Below, one piece after another: positions 32,811 to 41,372 of a stretch of DNA of 64,000 bases. The notes under the pieces are model-generated. The model did no database searches. It was not told the origin of the DNA and saw only the letters and a program-made list of their open reading frames with translations. The position numbers and the translations under genes are program-made. Source of the DNA: Pseudoalteromonas sp. XMcav2-N (GTDB taxonomy: Bacteria; Pseudomonadota; Gammaproteobacteria; Enterobacterales; Alteromonadaceae); assembly GCF_024124545.1 (NCBI RefSeq), contig NZ_JAMXSF010000005.1:248001-312000 (forward strand), in the 5' to 3' direction. Within the stretch, counting starts at the first letter, position 1. The number at the start of each line of letters is the position of its first letter.

Positions 32811-33200
32811 ATGGAGCCTAAAAAAGAAGAGCAAAAAGTTGCACTTGTGATCAGCAAGGCTACGGTTTTATGTATTTTATATTTTGCAGTTTATTTCTCT
32901 TGTGAGAGAGTTACCGTCTACTTTTATAATAGTCTTAATCATTATGTTTTCTTTATGATGTGTCTTTTTAAGCTAACTCTTTTATACAATATTATTGTAG
33001 AGCCTTTATTTTTTAGAGAGAAGAATAAAATCTATTCACTTGCATTGTATTTATATGGAGGGGGAGGTTGTGCATTTCTTTATGGTTATGACTTAAGAGG
33101 AAACTTTGATGTTTCAACTGAAATGGGTGCGTTTTTTTACTATTCAACGTATTTAGCTTTGACATTTATCATTGAAATAAAAGAAGAAAAATTAACATGA
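32811..33200 (+). CDS. Small membrane protein, about four TM
   Basis: ATG 32811 has AGAGGG six bases upstream (ATG 32799 is in frame). 129 residues: charged N-terminus, then hydrophobic segments ATVLCILYFAVYFSC, YVFFMMCLFKLTLLYNIIV, LALYLYGGGGCAFLYGY and FYYSTYLALTFIIEI. No family recognised. Confidence 0.55.
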   Translation: MEPKKEEQKVALVISKATVLCILYFAVYFSCERVTVYFYNSLNHYVFFMMCLFKLTLLYNIIVEPLFFREKNKIYSLALYLYGGGGCAFLYGYDLRGNFDVSTEMGAFFYYSTYLALTFIIEIKEEKLT

Positions 33201-33351
33201 AGGGCTAGTTTGGACTGCAGGAAACCGGCCTATTTGGCTGTGGTTATATCTAAGTACATCCCTTGTAGTGGGTTTTGCCATGCCTGGGTATCTATTAAGC
33301 CGATAAAGCGGTAGATAGAGTGGGGCAGCAGCTGGCGATGATTCCTTCAAC

Positions 33352-33679
33352 AAGTTACGAGGACAGTCACCTAAAGCAGCCAAGAAAAGCTGCTCAGTAT
33401 GGTACACAAGTTTGATGCGGAGCCTGGTCGAGCTATTCAGGCGTGTATAAAAGCAGTAATTAGAAAGCGAACGCTATGCATAGTGGTGTTACATATATCT
33501 AATGTTGTGCTTGGCAGCGACAGGGGGTTATGTTTCGACCCAGCTCACTAAGAGACAGTTGATTGCTATCGTGCATGCATAGTGTTGTTATCAAACTATT
33601 TTTTGAAATAAATTTAATATAAGAATGCATGCGTGTCCATCACATTGAGTTTAAATATGAATCTCAGGAGAGCCTTCAG
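33352..33679 (-). mobile_element. IS4-family remnant, copy 5 (internally deleted, most decayed)
   Basis: Terminal region 33590-33679 (GAAATAAATTTAATATAAG, GTGTCCATCACATTGAG, TTTAAATATGAATC, ending GCCTTCAG) matches the other IS4 ends, with a damaged terminus. Further in it has TAATGTTGTGCTTGGCAGCG and the segment shared only with copy 4 (CAAGTTACGAGGACAGTCACC in two parts). The stretch 33201-33351 next to it holds no gene. A damaged core (GGGGCACTAATG) follows the terminus. Confidence 0.68.
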
Positions 33680-33708
33680 AACGGGGCACTAATGTTTCAG
33701 GAGGCAGT

Positions 33709-34095
33709 GTGTTTAGTACATTACTACTCGTAGCAGGTGTCCAGTTTGGGGTTGCTAAAGCATGCAATGATCCTGACATTGAGTTGCTAGATGAACCTAT
33801 CAGTATTGTTGAACCAATTCAGGAAAAAGGCCGTATTTTTGAGCCCGGCACAATACTGTTTAACTCTTCACTACCGTCTGCTTGTTCAGTCATAAATACA
33901 GAAGGCACCGTGGAGTTTGACGTATCTGATGCAGGTAAAGTAATAAACCTGAAAATATTGAGTATCAACCCGCCCAGAATACACTCTCGGGTAATAGTCA
34001 GAGGTCTTAAAAAAGCAACGGTCTTAAGCAAAGCCTATGGTACTGTCGGTAATAAAGTGCATGTTAAATACATTCAGTTTAAAAATAAAACATAA
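33709..34095 (+). CDS. Secreted protein with TonB-C-like domain
   Basis: GTG 33709 lies four bases after AGGAGG. The 128 residues have a short signal-like start (MFSTLLLVAGVQFGVAKA) and a C-terminal region EGTVEFDVSDAGKVINLKIL then NPPRIHSRVIVRGLKKATV, the pattern of TonB C-terminal domains (beta-alpha-beta with a PP turn). It lacks the TonB TM anchor and Pro-rich linker, so it is a free periplasmic variant, not a true energy transducer. Likely a cassette gene. Confidence 0.6.
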   Translation: MFSTLLLVAGVQFGVAKACNDPDIELLDEPISIVEPIQEKGRIFEPGTILFNSSLPSACSVINTEGTVEFDVSDAGKVINLKILSINPPRIHSRVIVRGLKKATVLSKAYGTVGNKVHVKYIQFKNKT

Positions 34096-34204
34096 TGTGA
34101 AAACAGCGCTACTCTCCTTCATTGACAGATGATTCAAGCCTTATGCTGATCTATTTCAACTCGTATAGTAGGGAATATTGTTAGAGCGAAAAACATATAG
34201 GCCA

Positions 34205-34540
34205 TGCCTTTGAGATGAAGTAAACTTTGAAGCAGAGAGCGAATTTGAAAGTTTTTTCCTGTACCATTGTCAACATTGTCAACATTGTCAACATTGTCAA
34301 CATTGTCAACATTGTCAACATTGTCGAAAAGACACAGTTTCGGCTCATGCATCTAACTTGTTTTCGGCTGGTGCTTCACTAACGTGGATTTCAGGCGAAA
34401 ACAATGTGAAAACTTTTAGCCTGCCATCAACAAGGCATGTGAAGCGTTTTTGTTCGAACTATGGTTCTGCTTTTCCAAATGTGCAAATAGCTGAGAAATT
34501 TTTGGCTGTTCCTGCTGGCAGTATTGAAGCAAAATTTTAA
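34205..34540 (+). pseudogene. GFA-family (glutathione-dependent formaldehyde-activating-like) gene with repeat expansion
   Basis: From about 34205 the frame reads DEVNFEAESEFESFFLYHCQ then repeated HCQ units and CRKDTVSAHASNLFSAGASL, TWISGENNVKTF, HVKRFCSNYGSAFPN and FLAVPAGSIEAKF, ending 34540. GFA proteins bind zinc through CxCxxC and FCxxCG; here the family's CHCxxC has been stretched by tandem 9-base repeats (34265-34318) and FCSNCG has become FCSNYG. The N-terminal part has a stop (TGA) and no usable start. Inactive. Confidence 0.78.
34265..34325. repeat. Tandem 9-base repeat, CATTGTCAA x6 plus partial
   Basis: Six perfect CATTGTCAA units (34265-34318) and a seventh partial unit (34319-34325). 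Read in the GFA frame each unit encodes QHC/HCQ, i.e. it multiplies the CQHC zinc motif. Probably a slipped-strand expansion after or during loss of the gene. Confidence 0.9.
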
Positions 34541-34876
34541 AAAAGCCAAGCGCCCATATATTTGTTTCAATCAGGGCAGAATGGAATCAAGACTTAGGCC
34601 ATATCCCCATGATAGACGGGCTGCCTGGTTAAAGTTGAATTAAGTAAACAAACTACAACAAACTAAACGCCTGCGTAAGCAAGGGGAGTATAGCGGTTTT
34701 TAAATATTTACAAGGAAGCCCTGTTGAACAGCGTAAACTTGTTTCTATTCATATTTGGACTGTCGATATATAGCAGTGCACATGCAAAACTGCACCTTTA
34801 AGAGCAATGAAAGCTTACTCCCAAAGGCGCAGGTGATTAGGCTATAAGCCTAAGCGTTATTGATAATCTGTGATGA
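34541..34876. other. Gap, mostly featureless
   Basis: AAAAAGCCAAGCGCCCATAT (34540s) right after the GFA pseudogene resembles the inner and right part of the attC family (AGCCAAGC...GCGCCC) without a core, so it may be an attC scar and the right-hand limit of the accessory zone. The rest up to the peptide gene shows no gene or clear repeat; a short palindrome TTAGGCTATAAGCCTAA lies at 34838-34854. Confidence 0.4.
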
Positions 34877-35056
34877 TTATCTAGGAACACAGCCGTGCCA
34901 GGTGCCATCTGTCCAGCAAATAGCAGGGTTTGTTGGCATGCATTTTGGGTAAATAGAGACTTCTGCACCACCTGCAACTTGCGGTGTTGCCTGGTTTGCA
35001 AGTTGATTGCTATTGTTCAGTGTTTTTAGATTTTTCTTTTTCAGTTGTACTTTCAT
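34877..35056 (-). CDS. Double-glycine-leader peptide (putative RiPP/bacteriocin-like precursor), 59 aa
   Basis: ATG at 35056 has AAGGAA seven bases upstream. The leader is basic and amphipathic (MKVQLKKKNLKTLNNSNQL) and ends in TPQVAGG at residues 24-30, a GG-type processing site. The 29-residue core AEVSIYPKCMPTNPAICWTD + GTWHGCVPR has three cysteines, two Trp and three Pro. No modification enzyme or PCAT exporter is visible in the window. I believe similar GG-leader peptides occur in Pseudoalteromonas, but could not check this. The frame is short but the signal, site and codon use look real. Confidence 0.62.
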   Translation of the reverse strand: MKVQLKKKNLKTLNNSNQLANQATPQVAGGAEVSIYPKCMPTNPAICWTDGTWHGCVPR

Positions 35057-35152
35057 TTTATATTTCCTTATTCTGGATACATTATTGGTAATCTATAGAT
35101 AGAGCCCTGTTCGCAGCACACGCGTTAACATGTGCTTAATAAAAATCAGTGC

Positions 35153-35181
35153 TTGACTTTACCCTACTTAATTTGTGTAAT
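35153..35181 (+). promoter_or_regulatory. Sigma-70-like promoter
   Basis: TTGACT (35153-35158), 17-base spacer, TGTAAT (35176-35181). Points towards the small membrane protein gene at 35339, about 150 bases away, leaving a long leader with no evident structure. Confidence 0.5.
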
Positions 35182-35338
35182 AATTTAAAGCTGTTTTTTT
35201 GAACAATCGAGTTCACCTGATGTAAGTGCTGACACTATGGGTAACCATCATGATCACAACTAAACTATATAAACTTTTCCAAATATGTATATTGGGCGGT
35301 AATAAGTGGCTTTTGGAGTGAGTAATTAAGGAAGTAGC

Positions 35339-35626
35339 ATGTTAGCACTAGTTCGGGTTCTGGGTTGGACTAATTTTACCGTTTTGGTATTTAGCCTCAT
35401 GACTGCAAAGGGAGCTGGCTTTTTTCCAGTCGCATTTGTTTATCTGTCTTTTACGGTATGCTGCTTAGGCATGGTGATATACCATTGCTTTTTTGACAGA
35501 CTGTTCAATACATCGAAAAAAAAAGAGGCCATTATTTACTTTGTGTCTTATCGACTGGGCATTATCATTTTCGTAATTGTCTATGTAATAATGGGCACTG
35601 TTATGTTGTATGACCGACTCTTTTGA
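35339..35626 (+). CDS. Small membrane protein, three TM
   Basis: 95 residues; AAGGAAG upstream. Hydrophobic segments VLGWTNFTVLVFSLMTA, FPVAFVYLSFTVCCLGMVIY and LGIIIFVIVYVIMGTVML around a basic loop (NTSKKKEA). No family recognised. Confidence 0.55.
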   Translation: MLALVRVLGWTNFTVLVFSLMTAKGAGFFPVAFVYLSFTVCCLGMVIYHCFFDRLFNTSKKKEAIIYFVSYRLGIIIFVIVYVIMGTVMLYDRLF

Positions 35627-35699
35627 CATCATCAGTTTGCGCCCAAATAGGGCCAGGGGCGTCTTGGTGTAAAGGAATGACACTCGCTTGTTCAGCGAT

Positions 35700-36689
35700 T
35701 CAACATATCATCCGCACACAATTTCGGCCCGTTTTTTTTGCCTCATAGAGTGCCATATCGATGCGCTTTAACATCTCTGGCAGATCCTGAACGCTGTGCA
35801 AACTACTTACGCCAAAACTAGCTGTAATTGTGTGCTCGCAAGATAACTGAATGTGCTCGATTGCCTGACGAATTCGCTCGGCAACCACCTTGGCGTCATC
35901 AAGGGCTGTATTAGGACACAGAATAAGAAATTCTTCTCCGCCCCAGCGAGATGCGATATCACTTAATCGCAGGCTGTTTTGAATTGCCTCAGATACACGT
36001 ACCAGCACTTCGTCTCCAATATGGTGGCCAAACCGATCATTGACTTGTTTAAAGTTGTCTAAATCCAGAAGGATGCTGCTAAGAGGGAGGCCGTTATCCA
36101 TACAGATAGCGGACTCTTCAGTGAGTGCCTGATTCATTTTTCTTCTGTTATACAGGCAGGTAAGATCATCTTTATTTGACAGTATTTCTAACTGTGCCGC
36201 TCTTTCTTTGTCCTGTGTGATGTCCTGCACCAGGCCAATTGAATTCAGTGGCTGACCTATGCCATTCAGGTGGGTTTCGCAGTGGTGCCGTACGTAAATA
36301 AGTGAACCGTCCGAGCGGCTGACGGTGTGTTCAAAATTTATTGTGTCGCCGCCCATAAATACATCTCGTAGTGATTGTTTGAGCTTCAGTTCACCACTTG
36401 GATCTAGTGCAGTAATAAACGCACTCCATTGCATGCTGCTTTTTCCATCTGGTATGTCTAACATAGCGGTGAGTTTTTCGCTCAGCTGGACGTTATAGGT
36501 TAAGTGGTTCAGACGCCAGGTTCCCACATTCGCGAGCTTTTGAATATCTGCAAGCGCTTTTCTGTCATATTCGCTGTCGCGCAGAATTTGTTGCAGCCGA
36601 TTGTTTTCTAACTCCAACGCCAGTATCTCATCTTCGAGCCTGGTGATGAGCTCTTCATCATCTGATGTGGGCGGCGGTACTGAACTCAT
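35700..36689 (-). CDS. PAS-GGDEF diguanylate cyclase
   Basis: 329 residues: N-terminal coiled coil (ELITRLEDEILALELENNRL), a PAS domain at ~50-160 with the PAC ending VRHHCETHLNGIGQPLNSIG, then GGDEF at ~165-329. The active-site motif is RWGGEEF, so it should make c-di-GMP; the RxxD product-inhibition site is not evident before it. No TM or signal, so a cytoplasmic sensor. Followed by the MetE-like gene upstream with a 26-base gap, probably co-transcribed. Confidence 0.9.
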   Translation of the reverse strand: MSSVPPPTSDDEELITRLEDEILALELENNRLQQILRDSEYDRKALADIQKLANVGTWRLNHLTYNVQLSEKLTAMLDIPDGKSSMQWSAFITALDPSGELKLKQSLRDVFMGGDTINFEHTVSRSDGSLIYVRHHCETHLNGIGQPLNSIGLVQDITQDKERAAQLEILSNKDDLTCLYNRRKMNQALTEESAICMDNGLPLSSILLDLDNFKQVNDRFGHHIGDEVLVRVSEAIQNSLRLSDIASRWGGEEFLILCPNTALDDAKVVAERIRQAIEHIQLSCEHTITASFGVSSLHSVQDLPEMLKRIDMALYEAKKTGRNCVRMIC

Positions 36690-36715
36690 ATCCGAACCAT
36701 TTATTGGGCTGATTG

Positions 36716-37801
36716 CTAAATTTTTGTATTGAGATGCTCTTCGGCCTGCTTTGTCCCTACAAGCCGGGACCTTATTTTATTGTAGACTAACTCTCTGTTG
36801 GTGGAGCTGTCATCTGCAAATGGCGAAAAGCCACAATCGTCGCAGGTACCAAGCTGCGAAACGGGAATAAACTCAGTGGCCAGTAACACCAAGTCCCTGA
36901 CCGATTCGGGGCTTTCTAACTCAGTACTATTTGGGTTGATCACGCCAATAAAAACGCGCTGGAAGGGCTTAAGGATACGACTAATGAGCTTAAGCGTTTT
37001 CTTGGGGTTTGCTTCACCCCTGAGTGCGACGTAAAAGTTACCAGCATTAATTTCAAACAGAGTAGGTAACAGATACTTATAGTCGATGTCGGCACTGTGT
37101 GTTGAGTCAATGTCGGCACCAGGGCAGGTATGAATACCGATACGTTGCCTTTCTTCGTCACTAAAGTGAGACAGGCATTTGTTAATAAGCTCGACAAAAG
37201 ACTTGAGCGTCTGGCCAGACGGATCCAGCTTTAAGGAAAGCCTCGCTTCGGTGAAGTCGAGCTGCACTTTATGGGCACCCAGATCAAGGCAACGCCTGAC
37301 TTCGCCGACATGCTCGTTGACAAGATCGGCCACAAAGCGCTCATGATCGTAGTCTTCAATCCCCTGAGGTGGGTACACAAGGCTCAGCATAGAGGGAGAG
37401 ATAACTGCCTGTTTGACCGGTACATTGGCATGTTTGAGCGCAAAAGCGAGAAATTCATCAGCGGTGTGTTCATAGCGAAATGGTGCTACCTTAAGGTGCG
37501 GTGCAAAAACTCGGGTATGGCCGTCATTAAAATCAACCAATAGGCCCTGATCAGAATAGCTGGGAGAGTTATGCAGACAATAATGAGCAAAGCCGTCAAA
37601 CTTTCGCTGCTCACCATCACTCACCACCTCACAACCCAGGCTTTCTAATTCACGGATCACCTGGCACGTTTCACGTTCTGCAATGTCGTTCAGGTGTGCG
37701 TAGTTAATTTTTCCCTGTTTGTAGTCTTTATAAGCGTCTATCAAACACCGGTTTCTGGGAACAGAGCCTATTTGTTCACTGGGAATGCGGATCCCTGACA
37801 T
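36716..37801 (-). CDS. MetE C-terminal-like (cobalamin-independent methionine synthase family) protein
   Basis: 361 residues, about half the length of full MetE, equal to its C-terminal catalytic barrel. Zinc-ligand pattern: IGIHTCPGAD (His, Cys), a glutamate-bearing NAGNFYVALRGEANPK region, and a final Cys in TCDDCGFSPFADD. Such short MetE-like proteins transfer methyl groups in various settings; substrate unknown. Gene lies upstream of the diguanylate cyclase on the same strand. Confidence 0.78.
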   Translation of the reverse strand: MSGIRIPSEQIGSVPRNRCLIDAYKDYKQGKINYAHLNDIAERETCQVIRELESLGCEVVSDGEQRKFDGFAHYCLHNSPSYSDQGLLVDFNDGHTRVFAPHLKVAPFRYEHTADEFLAFALKHANVPVKQAVISPSMLSLVYPPQGIEDYDHERFVADLVNEHVGEVRRCLDLGAHKVQLDFTEARLSLKLDPSGQTLKSFVELINKCLSHFSDEERQRIGIHTCPGADIDSTHSADIDYKYLLPTLFEINAGNFYVALRGEANPKKTLKLISRILKPFQRVFIGVINPNSTELESPESVRDLVLLATEFIPVSQLGTCDDCGFSPFADDSSTNRELVYNKIRSRLVGTKQAEEHLNTKI

Positions 37802-38271
37802 AGCAATCTACCTTATTGTGTTGTTTGTTTTCAGCAATACCAACTAATTGAACGCGTGTAGCTAAGGCTCGTGCTAATAGCGTGTTAATATTGGCTAAAT
37901 GATAAGCACTTAGCTGAGTATAGGTCGATATGAACCTAAGATCACTGTATTTGCAAGGCAAGTTAATGAATAAATTTAAATGCAGGCTCCAGAACAAGCT
38001 GGTAATGAGAAGGTGTTGCGCCCAAACCAGAAATACGCCTCCAATATGCAATTCACAGGCTCACCCAATGTTATGCATTGGGCGTGAGACAAACAGTCTG
38101 AATGTATTTTTCAAATCTTATTAGGCTGCTTTCAAAGTGCAGGTTATCGCTTATAACCTTCAAACCAGCGCATTAAATTTGTGCAAATACCTAAAATAGT
38201 GGCACTGTGCCCGCAAATTAACCAATATCAAAAACAAAAATTGGAACGATCCATTTTGGTGGGAATCAGAC
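37802..38271. other. Intergenic gap between divergent genes
   Basis: Contains a hairpin CTCACCCAATG/CATTGGGCGTGAG at 38060-38088 and otherwise no gene. Promoters for the MetE-like gene (minus) and GH92 gene (plus) must lie here, but I see no convincing -35/-10 pair. Confidence 0.4.
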
Positions 38272-40776
38272 ATGAATCAAAATAAACCAGCCAGGCATCT
38301 GGCCCTGGCAGCTCTTGCATCGGCTATTTTAGTGGCCTGTGGTCAAGCGCCCAACACAGCTGACAAAAATGCAATACAGAACGTAAACATGCAATCAAAT
38401 TACGTGTCCGATGTGGTGTCGTATGTCGATCCTTTGATAGGAACTAAGGGCCCGTTTAATCACAGACAGGCTGGCAATGTTTCTCCTGGCGCTTTGGTGC
38501 CATTCGGTATGTTTAACTTTGGCCCAGAGCACGCCTATACGGAAGATTTGCTGGCGGAGTCGGAAGGGATCGCAAAGAAGATTCTGGAAGAAAAGAAGCG
38601 TGTGCCCGTTTCTCCCGGTGGCTATAACTATCAGGCAAGTCGTGTAAAAGGGTTCTCCTTTACCCGTTTATCTGGTACCGGATGTCTGGGGGCTTCCGGA
38701 GATATTCCCGTTATGCCTTTCACCAAAGATATGACTTTTTCTCCCGCGACTGATCCGATTAACGCGTATTATAGTGCTGGCTTTAGTCATGAAAATGAAA
38801 CGGCGACGCCAGGTTACTATCAGGTTGGGCTGGATAATGGGGTGAACGTAGAGCTTGCCGCGACAACCCGTACAGGTATCGCGAATTTTACGTTTGAGGA
38901 GGCCGACAACGCCAAACTGCTATTCAGAACGGCTTATTCCCAGCTCGGCAGTGGCGACGCTTATGTAAAGGTTAATGCCAGCAAGGGCGAAATTACCGGG
39001 TATGTCACTTCCGGAAACTTTTGTGGTTATCTGGGGGAGTATAATCGCAGAGATTATTACACCCTCCACTTTGTTGCCAAGCTGGATAAACCTATTTCAG
39101 GCTCTGGTGCGTGGAAAGACGCGGAGGTTTTTGCCGGGCAGAATTCCTCACAAGGAGGGATGGGGTACGGTGAAAATGGCTGGCCGGATATAGGGAAAGG
39201 GTCGGGGGTCTGGGTCGATCTCGATATAAACTCGGCAGAAACGGTACAGATGCGTGTCGGCATTTCATACGTGAGCCTGGATAATGCACGAGAAAACCTG
39301 CAAAAAGAGCAGTCAGAACAGAGTTTTGCTCAAGTACGTCAAAATGCGCAAAACGCGTGGGAAGAGGAGCTCTCCAAGGTGAGTGTTGAGTCTGACGACA
39401 CCAGCAAGCTGAGTGTGTTTTACACGGCCCTATATCACAGCTTGTATCATCCCAATGTTTTTTCAGACGTAAACGGCCAGTACATGGGGTTTGATCAGCA
39501 GGTGCACTCCGTCCAGGAGACCCAAACTCAGCAATATGCCAATTTTTCCGGGTGGGACGTCTATCGCTCTCAATTACAGTTGGTGACTTTGTTAGACAAA
39601 AAGCGTGGCAGTGATATCGCTCAGTCGCTATTTAATCAGGCAAATCAGTTTAACGGTATATGGGATCGCTGGACCCACAACGCCGGACCAACGGGCGTGA
39701 TGAGTGGCGATCCATCGACTATTGCGATTGCCAATTTTGTGGCATTTGGAGCGAATGACTTTGATGTCGCCGGAGCATATGACTCTCTATACAAAGCCGC
39801 GACCGAACCGACTGAGTTTGACTTATCTGATGTTGGTTGCCCGGTATTTTGTCGTGGTCAAAAGCCTTCCTTAGATCAGTGGCAACAATTAGGTTATATA
39901 TCGGATCAATCAAACAGCTGGGAAGGGGCTTCGGAAACGCTTGAGCAAGCATCCAGCTACTTTTCTTTGTCTCAACTCGCAGCACGTTTGGGCAAGCACC
40001 AGGATGCATCTCGTTTCGTAAACGAAGCTGGCTTTTGGCGCAATATTTACAACCCGGCCGCAACCGAATCACTGGGCTATATCCAGGGGCGCAATAAAGA
40101 CGGCAGCTGGAAAGGAGACTTTGATCCTTTCTCGGGTCATTTGTTTGTAGAGGGTAGCCCGGCTCAATACCTGTGGATGATCCCGCACGATGGTGCAGGA
40201 CTTGCGAAAGTATTGGGCGGTGAACAGGCTATGAGCCAGCGGCTTGATAGTCACTTCCGCAAGCCTGACGGTACCTGGGTACTTTATCGCGATTCAGCTG
40301 AGTTCTCCGATGTTTCAAACCAGCCATCGATCTTGTCTCCCTGGATGTATCTGCATACTGGCGAGGCATACAAAACACAGCAGACGGTACGTCAAACAAT
40401 GAAGGATCTTTGGCTGGATACACCTGATGGCATTCCCGGGCAGGATGATCTTGGCCAGATGTCTTCCTGGTACGTATTCAGCAGCCTGGGGTTATACCCT
40501 AAGTATCCGGGCCGCGCAGATCTGGTATTGTCCAGCCCACAGTTTAAAAAGGCGAGGATAGGCAATTTAACACTGAACGCGCCGCAGGCTTCGGATGAGC
40601 ATATTTACATTGAAGCTTTGAAAGTAAACGGAAAAACGACGTTGAATAGCTGGATTGATGAGTCTTATATCAATACGCCTGTGACACTGGACTTTACTTT
40701 GAGTGATACGCCAAACAAAGCATTCGGACAGGCACCTGACAACAGACCGCCAAGTTATGCGCCTTCTATTCGATAA
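38272..40776 (+). CDS. GH92 family alpha-mannosidase, lipoprotein
   Basis: 834 residues starting with a lipobox signal (ALASAILVACGQ). Matches GH92 along its length: VDPLIGTKGPF, GALVPFGMFNFGPEH, FTRLSGTGCLGASGDIPVMP, FYTALYHSLYHPNVFSD, FSGWDVYRSQLQLV, EGSPAQYLWMIPHD and DLGQMSSWYVFSSLGLYP. GH92 enzymes are Ca-dependent exo-alpha-mannosidases acting on mannans or N-glycans. Outer-membrane or periplasmic localisation is expected. No PUL-type SusCD or TonB receptor gene is beside it. Confidence 0.92.
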   Translation: MNQNKPARHLALAALASAILVACGQAPNTADKNAIQNVNMQSNYVSDVVSYVDPLIGTKGPFNHRQAGNVSPGALVPFGMFNFGPEHAYTEDLLAESEGIAKKILEEKKRVPVSPGGYNYQASRVKGFSFTRLSGTGCLGASGDIPVMPFTKDMTFSPATDPINAYYSAGFSHENETATPGYYQVGLDNGVNVELAATTRTGIANFTFEEADNAKLLFRTAYSQLGSGDAYVKVNASKGEITGYVTSGNFCGYLGEYNRRDYYTLHFVAKLDKPISGSGAWKDAEVFAGQNSSQGGMGYGENGWPDIGKGSGVWVDLDINSAETVQMRVGISYVSLDNARENLQKEQSEQSFAQVRQNAQNAWEEELSKVSVESDDTSKLSVFYTALYHSLYHPNVFSDVNGQYMGFDQQVHSVQETQTQQYANFSGWDVYRSQLQLVTLLDKKRGSDIAQSLFNQANQFNGIWDRWTHNAGPTGVMSGDPSTIAIANFVAFGANDFDVAGAYDSLYKAATEPTEFDLSDVGCPVFCRGQKPSLDQWQQLGYISDQSNSWEGASETLEQASSYFSLSQLAARLGKHQDASRFVNEAGFWRNIYNPAATESLGYIQGRNKDGSWKGDFDPFSGHLFVEGSPAQYLWMIPHDGAGLAKVLGGEQAMSQRLDSHFRKPDGTWVLYRDSAEFSDVSNQPSILSPWMYLHTGEAYKTQQTVRQTMKDLWLDTPDGIPGQDDLGQMSSWYVFSSLGLYPKYPGRADLVLSSPQFKKARIGNLTLNAPQASDEHIYIEALKVNGKTTLNSWIDESYINTPVTLDFTLSDTPNKAFGQAPDNRPPSYAPSIR

Positions 40777-40838
40777 GGACGCAATGGTAGGGAATAGCGA
40801 CGCAAGGCTCATCCTTTCAGGATGTTTAATATAGTGTC

Positions 40839-40870
40839 AAAAAAGCCCCGCTGTTAGCAGTGGGGCTTTT
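40839..40870. terminator. Bidirectional terminator
   Basis: AAAAAAGCCCC (40839-40849) and GGGGCTTTT (40862-40870) form a GC-rich stem flanked by A and T runs. It serves the GH92 gene on plus and the convergent secreted-protein gene on minus. Confidence 0.85.
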
Positions 40871-40916
40871 ATATACTCAAGGTCAATACCTCAGATCAGC
40901 TTTGTAACTGAGGGTA

Positions 40917-41372
40917 TTAGTCGATTAATTGCTCGGATGAAAAAGCCGCTTCAGGTACATCGACGTTGAATGGCTTCAAGATTGGGCCTGAGCCGTGCCA
41001 GTAAGAACCATAAGCACAGCTGTTCAGGTTTTCCCATGTTCCGTCCTTATATAAGACTCTGGTTGCGCAAGCTTCTGCACTTCCACTGGGCGATGAAGAG
41101 TAGTTACTAAAGCGGCAATATTGCCCATTTCTGCAATCCCAACGGCCGCTATGCTGGCTCTGGTAAGTCCAGCTGACTTCTGCCACGGGTTTACTGGTAT
41201 TGAGTCGAAAAACAACAGAAGAAGCCGTTGATGTTGTGGGGCTGGCACATACCGGGCTGCTCCATTCCTGAGGCGTTGGTGTTCCGCTAATAACACATTC
41301 TACGGTCGCGGCCTGGCTTGACAGACTTGTGACACCCAGACCCAAAGCGGCGAGTAACAGATAAGCTTTCAT
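40917..41372 (-). CDS. Secreted cysteine-rich protein, unknown function
   Basis: 151 residues; AAGGAAG upstream of ATG. Signal peptide MKAYLLLAALGLGVTSLSSQAA, then a Ser/Thr-rich region with eight cysteines (VECVISG, SPVCASP, WDCRNGQYCRF, EACATR, NSCAYG), probably disulfide-bonded. The aromatic Cys-rich layout recalls small secreted domains but I cannot name a family. Confidence 0.65.
   Translation of the reverse strand: MKAYLLLAALGLGVTSLSSQAATVECVISGTPTPQEWSSPVCASPTTSTASSVVFRLNTSKPVAEVSWTYQSQHSGRWDCRNGQYCRFSNYSSSPSGSAEACATRVLYKDGTWENLNSCAYGSYWHGSGPILKPFNVDVPEAAFSSEQLID

Noticed and set aside
34134..34352. Minus-strand ORF with repeated DNV residues
   Set aside because: It is the complement of the CATTGTCAA tandem repeat; the plus-strand GFA reading explains the sequence better.
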